A DNA stretch of 51,626 bases from an uncultured Dorea sp. Its GTDB lineage: Bacteria > Bacillota_A > Clostridia > Lachnospirales > Lachnospiraceae. Shown here piece by piece: positions 33,194 to 41,833 of the stretch. Position 1 is the first letter of the stretch. Every line of letters starts with the position of its first letter. Under the pieces are notes generated by a model that was not told the origin of the DNA, did not search any database, and saw only the letters and a list, made by a program, of their open reading frames with translations. The translations under genes were made by a program, and so were the position numbers. The stretch covers positions 10,806 through 62,431 of the forward strand of contig CAJTRO010000016.1 in the NCBI GenBank assembly GCA_910579015.1. Reading direction: 5' to 3'.

Positions 33194-33222
33194 AAGATAC
33201 GCTTCTCTCTCGCTGTTGTCAA
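33194..33222 (-). promoter_or_regulatory. Promoter of cbiG-cbiJ, near-leaderless
   Basis: TTGACA (complement of 33217-33222), a 17-nt spacer and TATCTT (complement of 33194-33199). The expected start point is around 33187, two bases before the cbiG ATG. The -35 box abuts a hairpin ATAGCC/GGCTAT (33223-33239). Confidence 0.65.
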
Positions 33223-33244
33223 TAGCCTGAACGGCTATATTTTT

Positions 33245-33955
33245 CTATCCTCCAAGTAACTGCCTCAATACCTTTATCTTCTCCCGTCCCACAGGAAGTA
33301 TCTCCTTGTCATACCCCGCCATCTTGATGGCAAAGCTGTTATTCTTCCACAGAAATAACTCCTTCACCTTATTAAGGTTGACCAGATAGCTCTTCTGGCT
33401 CCGGAAGAACCCCTTATCTCCCAGCTTCTTCTCGAACTCTCCGATGGTCTTCCCCTCAAAATAATCATGCTCCACCGTATGGATCATACACCCCCGGTTA
33501 TAGGTCTCGATGTAGACTATATTCTGTACTTCCTCGAAGATCGTCTTCCCTTCCGTACTGATCGCGATTCGATTCACGCTCTCCGGCAGATTTGCCGTCT
33601 TCTTCCCAAAGCATCTGTTCAGCATCTTCATAAGACGCTTCTTGTCAAAAGGCTTCAGGATATAGTCTTCTACCTCCAGCTCGAACGCCTTCACCGCATA
33701 CTCCGAATAGGCGGTCACAAATACGATCTTCATATCCGGCCGCATGTTCTTAAGCGCATTCACAAGCACCGTCCCATTCACATCCCCAAGGTTGATATCA
33801 AGGAAAAACAGATCGTACTGTGTCTCTCCCGCCATCTCCAGCGCCTGCGCCCCGCTCTCGCCCTCGTCGATCAGGGCGTCTGGCAGAAGCTCTGACAGCT
33901 GGTGCTTAAGCTCACTTCTTGCCGGTCTCTCATCGTCTACCACTGCAATCCTCAT
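33245..33955 (-). CDS. LytTR-family response regulator
   Basis: A 236-residue response regulator. Receiver domain 1 to about 120: VVDDERPARSEL, the phospho-Asp in DLFFLDINLGD, VTAYSEYAVKAFE and YILKPFDKKRL. LytTR DNA-binding domain about 140-236: EVQNIVYIETYNRGCMIHT, FFRSQKSYLVNLNKV, NSFAIKMAGYDKEILPVGR. Transcribed 27 nt after its cognate kinase. The likely target is the symporter promoter, which has a LytTR-type direct repeat. Confidence 0.95.
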   Translation of the reverse strand: MRIAVVDDERPARSELKHQLSELLPDALIDEGESGAQALEMAGETQYDLFFLDINLGDVNGTVLVNALKNMRPDMKIVFVTAYSEYAVKAFELEVEDYILKPFDKKRLMKMLNRCFGKKTANLPESVNRIAISTEGKTIFEEVQNIVYIETYNRGCMIHTVEHDYFEGKTIGEFEKKLGDKGFFRSQKSYLVNLNKVKELFLWKNNSFAIKMAGYDKEILPVGREKIKVLRQLLGG

Positions 33956-33982
33956 CAGTCTTCCTCCTCATCCCATCCTATA

Positions 33983-35677
33983 TTAACTCTCCTGATACCC
34001 ATACGCGAAATACAGCTCCACGCATGTGCCCGCCCCAGAGCTTGTGATCCGAAGCCCGTTCTCTTCACCATAGATGCTTTTCATCCGCTTATGCACATTA
34101 CTAAGACCAATACTGTTGCCGATAGCCTGTCCGCTCTTAAGCTTTGAAAGGACATCATCCGGAATCCCTCTGCCCTCATCCTGGATGTACACCCTTACGC
34201 CCTTCGTCTCTTTCTCTGCCCGGATCGCCACGATCCTTTTTCCCTCCCGGTTTATGCCGTACCGCACCGCGTTCTCCACGATAGGCTGAAGGATCAATGT
34301 CGGAATCTTAAGGCTGATCGCTTCCGGGACTTCATAGGTGACAGCCAGCTTCTCCTCGAATCTTGCCTTCTCAAGCTCAAGATAGTCCTCCACATGCTCC
34401 ATCTCCTCTGCAAATGGGACCATATAGGCTTCGTTATTGAGATTATAGCGGAAATAACTGGCCAGAACAATCAGAAGCTCCCTTGCCCGGTCCGGATTCT
34501 CCCTGCACACACAGGAAACCGTATTCAGCGCATTGAACAGAAAATGAGGGTTCACCTGGAACTGAAGCGCCTTGAACTCGGCCTTCTGCCTCATGGCCTT
34601 CTGCCGTTCCAGCTCTGAAAGCGCAAGCTGATACGAACTTAATTCCACCAGATGCTGGTGGAGCTCAAGCTCGCTCTGCCGGAATACCCACTGCTTCTTA
34701 ACCCACACGATCAGACACCCGACCGCCTGATCCTGCACCATGAACGGAGACGCGATCAGGGAATACTCCTTCATCCACTCATGCCATGGGCTGGAGGACG
34801 CTGCTTTTGACATCGTCTTCATGCTTCCCGTCTCTATCGCCAAGATCCCGATATCAGGAATCTCTGCACCGCTCTGAAACCTCGCCTCTCCCTCCCTCTG
34901 ACGGCATACAACGATCTGATTTCTGTCCGTAATGAGGACGCCTGCCCAGTCTGTCTCCTCCAGGATCGTCCCGGCAAGCCTCTCCATATTGTCACGGTCC
35001 CCGATTCCCTTCACAAGCAGGGGCAGACACTTTCTCGCCAGTCCCGACGCCTGTTGCAGCTGCCGGCTCCGCTCGATATCCTGCTGGATAAATACATGGT
35101 TGAAGCTGGATATGAAGATCAGGATCCCTCCGGCATTCAGCAGGATCATCGGCACGGAGATCTGCAAGATCGTGTTCACCACCATCTGCACCGGCGCGGT
35201 AAATCTCAGAAGGCACACCATATCACAGATCTCCGCAAAGCATGTCAGAACAAAGAGGTCCTGATATCTCCATTTGCCCCGCTGGAAATAAGGGTAGAAC
35301 CCGCCGCCCAGAAGCCCGAACAGCATGGTCGAGAACGCCGACGCCATGGCAAATGCCTGGGGCGACGAAAAGAGATACACATAGACAGCCCCGAAAAGAG
35401 ACGCATACAGTCCCACGATCGGACCGCCCAGGAGACCTGCCGTCATGGCGCCGATCACACGGGTGTTCAGGCTGTAGGAACCGATGTCGATCCCCGTATA
35501 GGTCGACAGGACCACCATCCCGCCGAAGATCACCGACAACAACGCCTGGTTCCAGAAGCTCCGCCTCTCTTGCAGGATCAGATCCTGTATCAGCCGTAAC
35601 TTGGAGATCAGGTTCGCGATCAGTACAAGAAGCGCAATATTCAGGATCAGTTCAAATACCAGCCTGTCTTCCTGCAT
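33983..35677 (-). CDS. LytS-type sensor histidine kinase
   Basis: About 564 residues from the ATG at 35677, preceded by AGGAGGGAG; ATG 35692 is an alternative. The N-terminal 5TM-LYT membrane sensor has GGMVVLSTYTGIDIGSYSLN, VIGAMTAGLLGGPIVGLYAS. A GAF-like region spans about 225-335 (GVLITDRNQIVVC, SPFMVQDQAVGCLIVW). The kinase core has FQVNPHFLFNALNTVS (phospho-His) and an ATPase with PTLILQPIVENAVRYGI and DEGRGIPDD. It partners the LytTR regulator. The stimulus is unknown; the adjacent symporter suggests an organic acid or amino acid. Confidence 0.95.
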   Translation of the reverse strand: MQEDRLVFELILNIALLVLIANLISKLRLIQDLILQERRSFWNQALLSVIFGGMVVLSTYTGIDIGSYSLNTRVIGAMTAGLLGGPIVGLYASLFGAVYVYLFSSPQAFAMASAFSTMLFGLLGGGFYPYFQRGKWRYQDLFVLTCFAEICDMVCLLRFTAPVQMVVNTILQISVPMILLNAGGILIFISSFNHVFIQQDIERSRQLQQASGLARKCLPLLVKGIGDRDNMERLAGTILEETDWAGVLITDRNQIVVCRQREGEARFQSGAEIPDIGILAIETGSMKTMSKAASSSPWHEWMKEYSLIASPFMVQDQAVGCLIVWVKKQWVFRQSELELHQHLVELSSYQLALSELERQKAMRQKAEFKALQFQVNPHFLFNALNTVSCVCRENPDRARELLIVLASYFRYNLNNEAYMVPFAEEMEHVEDYLELEKARFEEKLAVTYEVPEAISLKIPTLILQPIVENAVRYGINREGKRIVAIRAEKETKGVRVYIQDEGRGIPDDVLSKLKSGQAIGNSIGLSNVHKRMKSIYGEENGLRITSSGAGTCVELYFAYGYQES

Positions 35678-35784
35678 GTTCTCCCTCCTCATCCTCTCAT
35701 AACTAATAATCTAACATAAAATCCCCCGCACTGTCCAGCATATCGGAAAATAAGCCTGCTTAATGCATTGAATGCATAAAGAAA

Positions 35785-35824
35785 AAGAGCCTCCGGCTGT
35801 ATCTTCCAACACCCGGAGACTCTT
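35785..35824 (-). terminator. Terminator after the dicarboxylate/amino-acid symporter
   Basis: Minus-strand arms AAGAGTCTCCGG (35813-35824) and CCGGAGGCTCTT (35785-35796) followed by TTTCTTT. It separates the symporter gene from the kinase gene. Confidence 0.8.
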
Positions 35825-35883
35825 CGAAGCCCCTGGCTTCTTGAGAGAGTTATGTATATTCGAAATAATGATTGAAACCCTGA

Positions 35884-37137
35884 TCAGTTGTAGGATACCG
35901 TCTTCTTCTCGTTGTAAACGTCGCGGTCCAGCTCGCCAAGCTTGCTTGCCACCAGCATCCCGACCATGACATCCACGTCTACATTCATCAGTGTACGGAA
36001 CATACCCGCGAACCAGTCGATACCTATCAATACCGCAATACTTTCCAGAGGCAGCCCCAGTGAAGATGCCAGGAACGTGTACACGATCACAGAACCGCCC
36101 GGCACAGAGATGGTTCCCATACACATCAGGCAGGACAGCAGGATCGCCATACCCATCTGATAGACCGTCATCTCGATGCCTGTAGACTGTGCCATGAAGA
36201 AGATTGCCGCCACATAGCACTGTGCAGCGCCGCAGCTGTTCATGGACATGGTGATCGGTCCGGTAAAGTCGGCAACCTTACGGCTGATACCAAACTTCGT
36301 AACCGCATCCTCCATCTTTGTCGGAAGACAGATCGCTCCTGACGTCGTAGTAACCGCCATGATGGACATCTTCGCGAACTTCTTCGGCATCTTGGCCGGA
36401 TTTACCTTACACATTGCCGCCGTAAACGGTCCAAATAACATGAACTGGATCGCATCGCCGATCAGAAGCACGCCTAAGAACTTCATCATCGGAACGATCA
36501 CCTTAAGACCGGTTGCGCCCGCCACATTGGCCAGCAGACAGAAGATACCGATCGGAGCGATGTGCATGACTGTCTTGATGATATTCGTGATGATCGTGTT
36601 AAGCCCCGTTACCCACTCTACCATGTTGCGGTTTCCGCTCTGCTTCGTATACGCGCCCATCGCCACACCAAAGAACAGCGAGAACACAATACACGGAACC
36701 ATTGCACTCTCCGCCATAGAACCGATGATGTTGGTCGGCACGAAGCCTAACAGCGTCTCCTGCAAAGATGCAGATTCTACCGCCGCATTGGCAACTTCCT
36801 CCGCACTGGCAATCTCAATTCCCACGCCCGGCTTAAACAGCATGGATAACGCCACGCCGAATCCCGCCGAGATCACCGTGAAGCCGATGATCCATTTAAA
36901 TGTGTGGAAGCCCATCTTTCCTACGTCCTGTCCGTCGCCGCTTCCTACCGCCGCGGCCACCGCAGACATAACCAGAAGCACTACTGACATCTGGATCAGC
37001 CGGATAAATATATCTCCTATAAACTTAAGGTTCGCCGCCCACGGTCCGATGATCGTTCCAAACAGAATACCGCCAACCGTTGCAATCAGAATCTGCGTTG
37101 TAAGAGATATTGATAATCCCTTCTTCTTTTCTTCCAT
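35884..37137 (-). CDS. Dicarboxylate/amino acid:cation symporter (DAACS family)
   Basis: A 417-residue membrane transporter of the GltP/DctA/SstT family, importing glutamate, aspartate, serine or C4-dicarboxylates with Na+ or H+. Seen: FIRLIQMSVVLLVMSAVAAA, TTSGAICLPTKMED near the first re-entrant loop, TMSMNSCGAAQCYVAAIFF, SVPGGSVIVYTFLASSLGLP and DWFAGMFRTLMNVDVDVMVG. The usual NxxGD near the end reads NVDVD, so the specificity may differ. It has its own promoter preceded by LytTR-like repeats and is followed by the LytS/LytTR genes. Confidence 0.93.
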   Translation of the reverse strand: MEEKKKGLSISLTTQILIATVGGILFGTIIGPWAANLKFIGDIFIRLIQMSVVLLVMSAVAAAVGSGDGQDVGKMGFHTFKWIIGFTVISAGFGVALSMLFKPGVGIEIASAEEVANAAVESASLQETLLGFVPTNIIGSMAESAMVPCIVFSLFFGVAMGAYTKQSGNRNMVEWVTGLNTIITNIIKTVMHIAPIGIFCLLANVAGATGLKVIVPMMKFLGVLLIGDAIQFMLFGPFTAAMCKVNPAKMPKKFAKMSIMAVTTTSGAICLPTKMEDAVTKFGISRKVADFTGPITMSMNSCGAAQCYVAAIFFMAQSTGIEMTVYQMGMAILLSCLMCMGTISVPGGSVIVYTFLASSLGLPLESIAVLIGIDWFAGMFRTLMNVDVDVMVGMLVASKLGELDRDVYNEKKTVSYN

Positions 37138-37181
37138 TTTTCATCCCTCGCTTATGTTCTTTGTTTTCTCATTCATACACT

Positions 37182-37195
37182 AAGACGGCCGTCTT
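37182..37195. promoter_or_regulatory. Palindrome in the symporter 5' leader
   Basis: A perfect 14-bp palindrome AAGACGGCCGTCTT, beginning 13 bp downstream of the symporter -10 box, so it lies in the early transcript or start region. It could be an operator or short RNA hairpin. Confidence 0.4.
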
Positions 37196-37207
37196 TTCTA
37201 TGTCTTT

Positions 37208-37235
37208 ATTGTACACTATTCCGAAAAAGATGCAA
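37208..37235 (-). promoter_or_regulatory. Promoter of the symporter gene
   Basis: TTGCAT (complement of 37230-37235), a 16-nt spacer and TACAAT (complement of 37208-37213), 70 nt upstream of the symporter ATG. Confidence 0.65.
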
Positions 37236-37240
37236 CCGCT

Positions 37241-37274
37241 CTTGTTTAAAATGTGGTTATTTCTGTTTTAAATG
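37241..37274. promoter_or_regulatory. 21-bp-period direct repeat, candidate LytTR operator
   Basis: Plus-strand copies CTTGTTTAAAATG (37241-37253) and TCTGTTTTAAATG (37262-37274) repeat with an exact 21-bp period, the spacing known for LytTR regulator sites. They lie immediately upstream of the symporter -35 box. Confidence 0.55.
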
Positions 37275-37307
37275 CTGTTTTCACTGTATAAAAAGACCAC
37301 AAACAGA

Positions 37308-37327
37308 CTGCCAAATGAATTTGGCAG
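37308..37327. promoter_or_regulatory. Inverted repeat upstream of the NSS transporter promoter
   Basis: A perfect inverted repeat with arms CTGCCAAA and TTTGGCAG around a 4-bp centre, ending 10 bp before the -35 box of the transporter gene. A regulator-binding site is inferred. Confidence 0.45.
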
Positions 37328-37337
37328 TAAAATTTCC

Positions 37338-37366
37338 TTGAAAAACTTAACCTTTCATGTAATAAT
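37338..37366 (+). promoter_or_regulatory. Promoter of the NSS transporter gene
   Basis: TTGAAA (37338-37343), a 17-nt spacer and AATAAT (37361-37366). The ATG follows 50 nt later behind GAGGAGG. Confidence 0.6.
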
Positions 37367-37416
37367 AGAGCATAATCTGTTTTTGGAATGATTAATTTGA
37401 TTGAGGAGGTTTTTAT

Positions 37417-38772
37417 ATGAAAGACAGAAGTAACTTTTCGAACAAGCTCGGGTTTGTTCTCGCAGCCGCGGGTTCGGCCGTAGGGCTTGGGAACATCTGG
37501 CGGTTCCCCTATCTTGCCGCGCAGTACGGCGGCGGAACATTTCTTTTAATCTACCTGATCCTGGCTGTCACCTTCGGCTTCACGCTGATGACCGCTGAGA
37601 TCGCGCTTGGACGCAAGACAGGCTTAAGCGCCATCGGAGCATTCAGAGCTCTGGATAAGCGCTTTAATATCCTGGGGATCCTTGCCGTCGTCGTTCCGAT
37701 CATCATCTTCCCGTACTACTCCGTGATCGGAGGATGGGTATTGAAGTATTTCACCGTGTTTATCACCGGAGGCGCCAAGGCTTCTGCGGGAGATACATAT
37801 TTTACGGACTTTATCAGCTCCGCCACAGAGCCGATCGGCTGGTTCCTGCTGTTTATGGCCTTCACAGCCATCGTCGTCCTGTGCGGTGTTGAAAAGGGGA
37901 TTGAGAATGTAAGCAAGTTCATGATGCCGGTCCTTGTAATACTTACGATCATCATCTCCGTCTACGGGCTCACCCTTGAGGGCGCCTCAGAAGGACTGAT
38001 CTACTACCTGAAACCGCATATGGCAGATGTCTCCGCAAAGACGATCCTGGCGGCCATGGGACAGCTCTTCTACTCCATGTCGCTGGCGATGGGTATCATG
38101 ATCACCTACGGTTCCTACATGAAGAAGACGGACAACCTGGAAAGCTCTGTCCGCCAGATCGAACTGTTTGATACCGCTATCGCGTTCCTTGCCGGACTTA
38201 TGATCATACCTGCCGTATTCGCATTCTCAGGCGGAGACCGCTCTGCGCTCAATGCCGGCCCCGGACTGATGTTCATAACTCTGCCCAAGGTATTTGCAAG
38301 CATGAGATTCGGAAGCGTGATCGGAACGATCTTCTTCCTGCTGGTATTCTTCGCCGCACTCACATCCGCGATCTCCCTGATGGAGACCATCGTATCCGTC
38401 TTCATGGACAAGTTCGGATGGAAGCGCCGGTTTACAGGTATATTCGTCGCCGTGCTTGCACTGATCATGGGAGTTCCGTCTTCTCTGGGATTCGGTCCTC
38501 TCGGTTTCATCAGCTGGAACGGCATGACGGTTCTGGATATCATGGACTTCGTTAGCAACAGCGTGCTGATGCCGATCGTCGCATTCTTCACCTGTATCTT
38601 CGTAGGTTTCGTCATCAAGCCAAAGGTCATCGCAGACGAGGTAAAGGAGACGGACGGAAAATTCAAGGCAGAGGGCATGTTCAATGTCATGATCAAATGG
38701 ATCGCACCGCTCTTTTTATTCATCATCCTTGTAAGCTCCGTTGCAAGCGGTCTTGGATTATTTAAGCTGTAG
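37417..38772 (+). CDS. Sodium-dependent transporter, neurotransmitter:sodium symporter family
   Basis: A 451-residue, about eleven-helix transporter related to LeuT/TnaT. The first helix carries the sodium/substrate motif AAAGSAVGLGNIWRFPYLAA; SVIGGWVLKYF, GQLFYSMSLAMGIMITYGSY and FFAALTSAISLMETIVSVF are further family stretches. These proteins import amino acids with Na+. The substrate is not predictable; TnaT-like tryptophan or other amino-acid uptake is possible. Transcribed divergently from the DAACS symporter. Confidence 0.94.
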   Translation: MKDRSNFSNKLGFVLAAAGSAVGLGNIWRFPYLAAQYGGGTFLLIYLILAVTFGFTLMTAEIALGRKTGLSAIGAFRALDKRFNILGILAVVVPIIIFPYYSVIGGWVLKYFTVFITGGAKASAGDTYFTDFISSATEPIGWFLLFMAFTAIVVLCGVEKGIENVSKFMMPVLVILTIIISVYGLTLEGASEGLIYYLKPHMADVSAKTILAAMGQLFYSMSLAMGIMITYGSYMKKTDNLESSVRQIELFDTAIAFLAGLMIIPAVFAFSGGDRSALNAGPGLMFITLPKVFASMRFGSVIGTIFFLLVFFAALTSAISLMETIVSVFMDKFGWKRRFTGIFVAVLALIMGVPSSLGFGPLGFISWNGMTVLDIMDFVSNSVLMPIVAFFTCIFVGFVIKPKVIADEVKETDGKFKAEGMFNVMIKWIAPLFLFIILVSSVASGLGLFKL

Positions 38773-38786
38773 TATATATTTTTTAA

Positions 38787-38826
38787 GAGAGGGCGTCTCC
38801 TTTATAATTGGAGGCGCCCTCTTTTT
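38787..38826 (+). terminator. Terminator after the NSS transporter gene
   Basis: Arms AGAGGGCGTCTCC and GGAGGCGCCCTCT followed by TTTTT on the plus strand, starting 15 nt after the stop. Confidence 0.85.
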
Positions 38827-40200
38827 CTATACCGCAGGCTTCTCATCCATCCCGCGCAGAACCCTTTTCATCGTAATCATAAACAGAATCCCCGTCGTCA
38901 CCACAGAGATGATATCCGCCACCGGCTCCGCTCTGTAGATCCCCATCACTCCCATGAATCTCGGAAATATGAGCGCCAGAGGAATCAACAGGATCACCTT
39001 CCTAAGAAGCGCAATGAACAGGGATACCTTCGCCTGTCCCAGCGCAAGGAAGGTAGACTGGCACGCCGACTGCAATCCGAAGATAGTAATACCGAGAAAA
39101 TATACCGGCATCACCTTACATGTCAGTTCGATAAGCTCCTGATTATTCGTGAAGATCCCGGCATATATCTCCGGCACGAGCACTGCCGCGCCGCCTAAGA
39201 TCAGCGTCCCCAGAAGCCCGGCCGCCACAAGCCTTATAAACGTATCCTTCACCCGCTTCTTATCCCCCGCGCCATAGCTGTAGCTGATGATCGGCTGTAC
39301 CCCCTGGGAGATCCCCTGGGCCGGGATCAGCAGAAGCTGCATGATACTGGTCATGATCGACATGGTTCCCACATACAGGTCTCCGCCATATTTCTGAAGG
39401 CCGGAATTCAGCGTGATACTCACCATACTCTCCGTACTCTGCATGATAAACGGCGAGATACCAAGGCTTGCGATCTGCTTCACTATATCCCGCTTAAGGC
39501 GCATGTTCGCAGGCTTAAGCTTCATCACACTCCTCTTTGAGGTCAGAAACCGGAGCACCCACGCCGCGCTCACAGCCTGGGAGATAACCGTGGCAACCGC
39601 CGCGCCTCTCACTCCCATGCCCAGCACGAAGATCAAAAGAGGATCCAGACAGATATTCAGTACGGCTCCGATCACGACCGAGAGCATGGCAATCTTCGAT
39701 TCTCCCTGCCCGCTGATGAATGTATTCAGCCCGATCGCCGTCTGCACGAATATGGTCCCGACCAGATAGATCGCCACGTAACTCTCCGCATATCCGATCG
39801 TCGCGTCACTGGCTCCAAACGCATACAGGACCGGCCGCTTGAATATTGAAAATCCGATCGTCAGCACAATGGAAAACAGTACGATCATACCCGCGGAATT
39901 TCCCAGGATCAGCTCCGCCTTTCGAATGTCCTTCTTGCCAAGCTCGATAGATGCAAGCGGCGCTCCGCCCATACCCGCAAATGCACTGAACGCGGAGATC
40001 AGCATAATGATGGGAAATGTCACTCCTACCCCTGTAAGCGCTATATCACCATAGTCCCTGATATGTCCGATATATACTCTGTCTACGATATTGTATAAGA
40101 TATTGATAAGCTGGGCCGCCACCGCCGGTACGGCAAGCGATACCATCAGGCGCCCCAGCGGCGCCGTACCAAGCCTCTCTTCATTCGTCTTCTGATTCAT
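38827..40200 (-). CDS. MATE family efflux transporter
   Basis: A 457-residue, twelve-helix exporter of the multidrug and toxin extrusion family, driven by Na+ or H+. LGRLMVSLAVPAVAAQLINI, YNIVDRVYIGHIRDYGDIAL, GAVLNICLDPLLIFVLGMGV and QGVQPIISYSYGAGDKKRV are characteristic. AGGAAGGGA precedes the ATG. Single gene downstream of the germination gene; the cargo is unknown. Confidence 0.94.
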   Translation of the reverse strand: MNQKTNEERLGTAPLGRLMVSLAVPAVAAQLINILYNIVDRVYIGHIRDYGDIALTGVGVTFPIIMLISAFSAFAGMGGAPLASIELGKKDIRKAELILGNSAGMIVLFSIVLTIGFSIFKRPVLYAFGASDATIGYAESYVAIYLVGTIFVQTAIGLNTFISGQGESKIAMLSVVIGAVLNICLDPLLIFVLGMGVRGAAVATVISQAVSAAWVLRFLTSKRSVMKLKPANMRLKRDIVKQIASLGISPFIMQSTESMVSITLNSGLQKYGGDLYVGTMSIMTSIMQLLLIPAQGISQGVQPIISYSYGAGDKKRVKDTFIRLVAAGLLGTLILGGAAVLVPEIYAGIFTNNQELIELTCKVMPVYFLGITIFGLQSACQSTFLALGQAKVSLFIALLRKVILLIPLALIFPRFMGVMGIYRAEPVADIISVVTTGILFMITMKRVLRGMDEKPAV

Positions 40201-40295
40201 ATGTATCCCTTCCTGATTCTGTCTTTTTTCATTTTAGCAGAAGGACTGTCGTGACTCTTACACCCACGGCAATCCCTCCTTATAAAAACCACATA

Positions 40296-41657
40296 TCAAT
40301 TCAATTTTACATCCAGATAATTTCTTCCCGACAATGTCTTGTTGAAGCATATGCTGCACACAATGATCAGCGTTCCGATCGCAAATCCCCACCAGTTGAA
40401 CAGCGCCGTCAGGATCAGAAGCTCCAGACGCATGAACTTCAACGCATAGCCAAGCTCAAAATTGGGCTGTGTATAATTTGCCACAGACACGAACGCCATA
40501 TACAGCATGACCTCCGAATTGAACCATCCGGATTTCACCGAGAACTCTCCCATGACCAGACCGGCGATCACACTCAGAGGCGTACTTAACATACTCGGCG
40601 TGTTAAGCGCCGCAAGCCTCAGCCCGTCTATGGCGATCTCAAGGATCAACAGCTGGAAGATCAGCGGGATATTCACCGTATCCTTCACCGAGATAAACGC
40701 AAATACCTCCGGAAGCCAGTTCAGGTTCTGCATAAACAGCAGAAACACCGGCGTCAGAAATACTGTCATAAACGTGATCAGCCCTCTTGCAATCTTAAGA
40801 TAGATGTTGGTCATCGTAGGAAAATAGTAATCGTTGGCCTCCTCGATCATATCAAGGATCGAAGTAGGCAGTATCATTGCAGACGGAGAGTTATCCACCA
40901 GCAGCACGATCTTTCCCTCCAGCAGACAGACGGTCGCCGTATCCGGCCTCTCCGTAAACTTGAATTTCGGAAACGGATTATACCACTTCCTTTTATATAG
41001 TTCTTCGGCAAGGCTCTGCTGGTTCATGCGGAGCGCATCCGTGCGGATACTCTTGATCCTGTTCGATACGTTCTCAAGAAGCTTCTCGTCCACCCGGTCG
41101 CTCATATAACAGATCGCCACATCCGTCTTGGAGCTGTCACCGACCTCCACCATCTCCATGATCAGATGGGGATCCCGGATCCTGCGCCGCATCAGCGCCG
41201 TATTGAACACAATGGTCTCCACGAAACCGTCCCTGGAACCGCGAAGCGCCTTGTCCTTATCCGGTTCCTCCACGCTTCTTGCCGGATACGTCCGGCAGTC
41301 GATGGCGATACAGGCTTCATATCCCTCGATAAAAAGACATGTCACCCCGGACAGCAGGTTTTTCTGCACCTGGTCGAAATCCCCAAGGATGTCCACCTCC
41401 ACATACGGGATACACTCCCTTGAAAAAGCAGTTGCATCCACCGGCATATCCTCTTCCTTGAGACCAAAAAAGGACGTCATGATCTTAAGCATGGTTTCAT
41501 CCTTTGTAAATCCATCTATAAAATAGAACGACGCACAGCGCCCTCCGATCATGATATCCCTCTGAATGATGTCAAAACTCTCCTTCACCGGAAGCACCTG
41601 ATTGATATAGGCAGTATTTTCTTCTCTTGAAGCAGTTACCTTCTTTACCTCTGGCAT
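40296..41657 (-). CDS. GerA/SpoVAF-type spore germination protein
   Basis: About 453 residues with a soluble N-terminal domain (CASFYFIDGFTKDETMLKIM, GFVETIVFNTALMRRRIRDP) and a C-terminal five- to six-helix domain (YLKIARGLITFMTVFLTPVF, EIAIDGLRLAALNTPSMLST). This is the layout of GerA A-subunits and of SpoVAF, which act in the inner membrane of spores. No B or C subunit lies beside it, which favours the SpoVAF-like type. The start is the ATG at 41657, 6 nt after GGAGGA; the open frame begins at 41663. A SigG-like promoter precedes it. Confidence 0.9.
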   Translation of the reverse strand: MPEVKKVTASREENTAYINQVLPVKESFDIIQRDIMIGGRCASFYFIDGFTKDETMLKIMTSFFGLKEEDMPVDATAFSRECIPYVEVDILGDFDQVQKNLLSGVTCLFIEGYEACIAIDCRTYPARSVEEPDKDKALRGSRDGFVETIVFNTALMRRRIRDPHLIMEMVEVGDSSKTDVAICYMSDRVDEKLLENVSNRIKSIRTDALRMNQQSLAEELYKRKWYNPFPKFKFTERPDTATVCLLEGKIVLLVDNSPSAMILPTSILDMIEEANDYYFPTMTNIYLKIARGLITFMTVFLTPVFLLFMQNLNWLPEVFAFISVKDTVNIPLIFQLLILEIAIDGLRLAALNTPSMLSTPLSVIAGLVMGEFSVKSGWFNSEVMLYMAFVSVANYTQPNFELGYALKFMRLELLILTALFNWWGFAIGTLIIVCSICFNKTLSGRNYLDVKLN

Positions 41658-41755
41658 ACTCATTCCTCCGCTTATTTACTTTGCACCCCGCAGATCTCAT
41701 CCATCCGTCCGGATGAATGAAATCTCCCGTATGTGCACCTACAGCTTTCTGGAAT

Positions 41756-41785
41756 TAGAATACCCTGTTACTGCCTGAAATATAC
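41756..41785 (-). promoter_or_regulatory. Candidate SigG-type promoter of the germination gene
   Basis: Minus strand GTATA (complement of 41781-41785), an exact 18-nt spacer and TATTCTA (complement of 41756-41762). This fits the forespore consensus gHATR-N18-CATXHTA with one mismatch. Confidence 0.45.
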
Positions 41786-41833
41786 ATCAGAATACGCCCC
41801 GTCCCCTGTCATCGCTTACTTTCTGCGTGATCC

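Noticed and set aside
33221..33243. Hairpin ATAGCC/GGCTAT as terminator of the response regulator gene
   Set aside because: In the minus direction it is followed by TTGACA rather than a T run. The T run lies on the plus side, where no gene ends.
36242..37183. Plus-strand open frame of 313 codons
   Set aside because: Antisense to the DAACS symporter. Its hydrophobic look mirrors the transporter's codon pattern and no family is recognisable.
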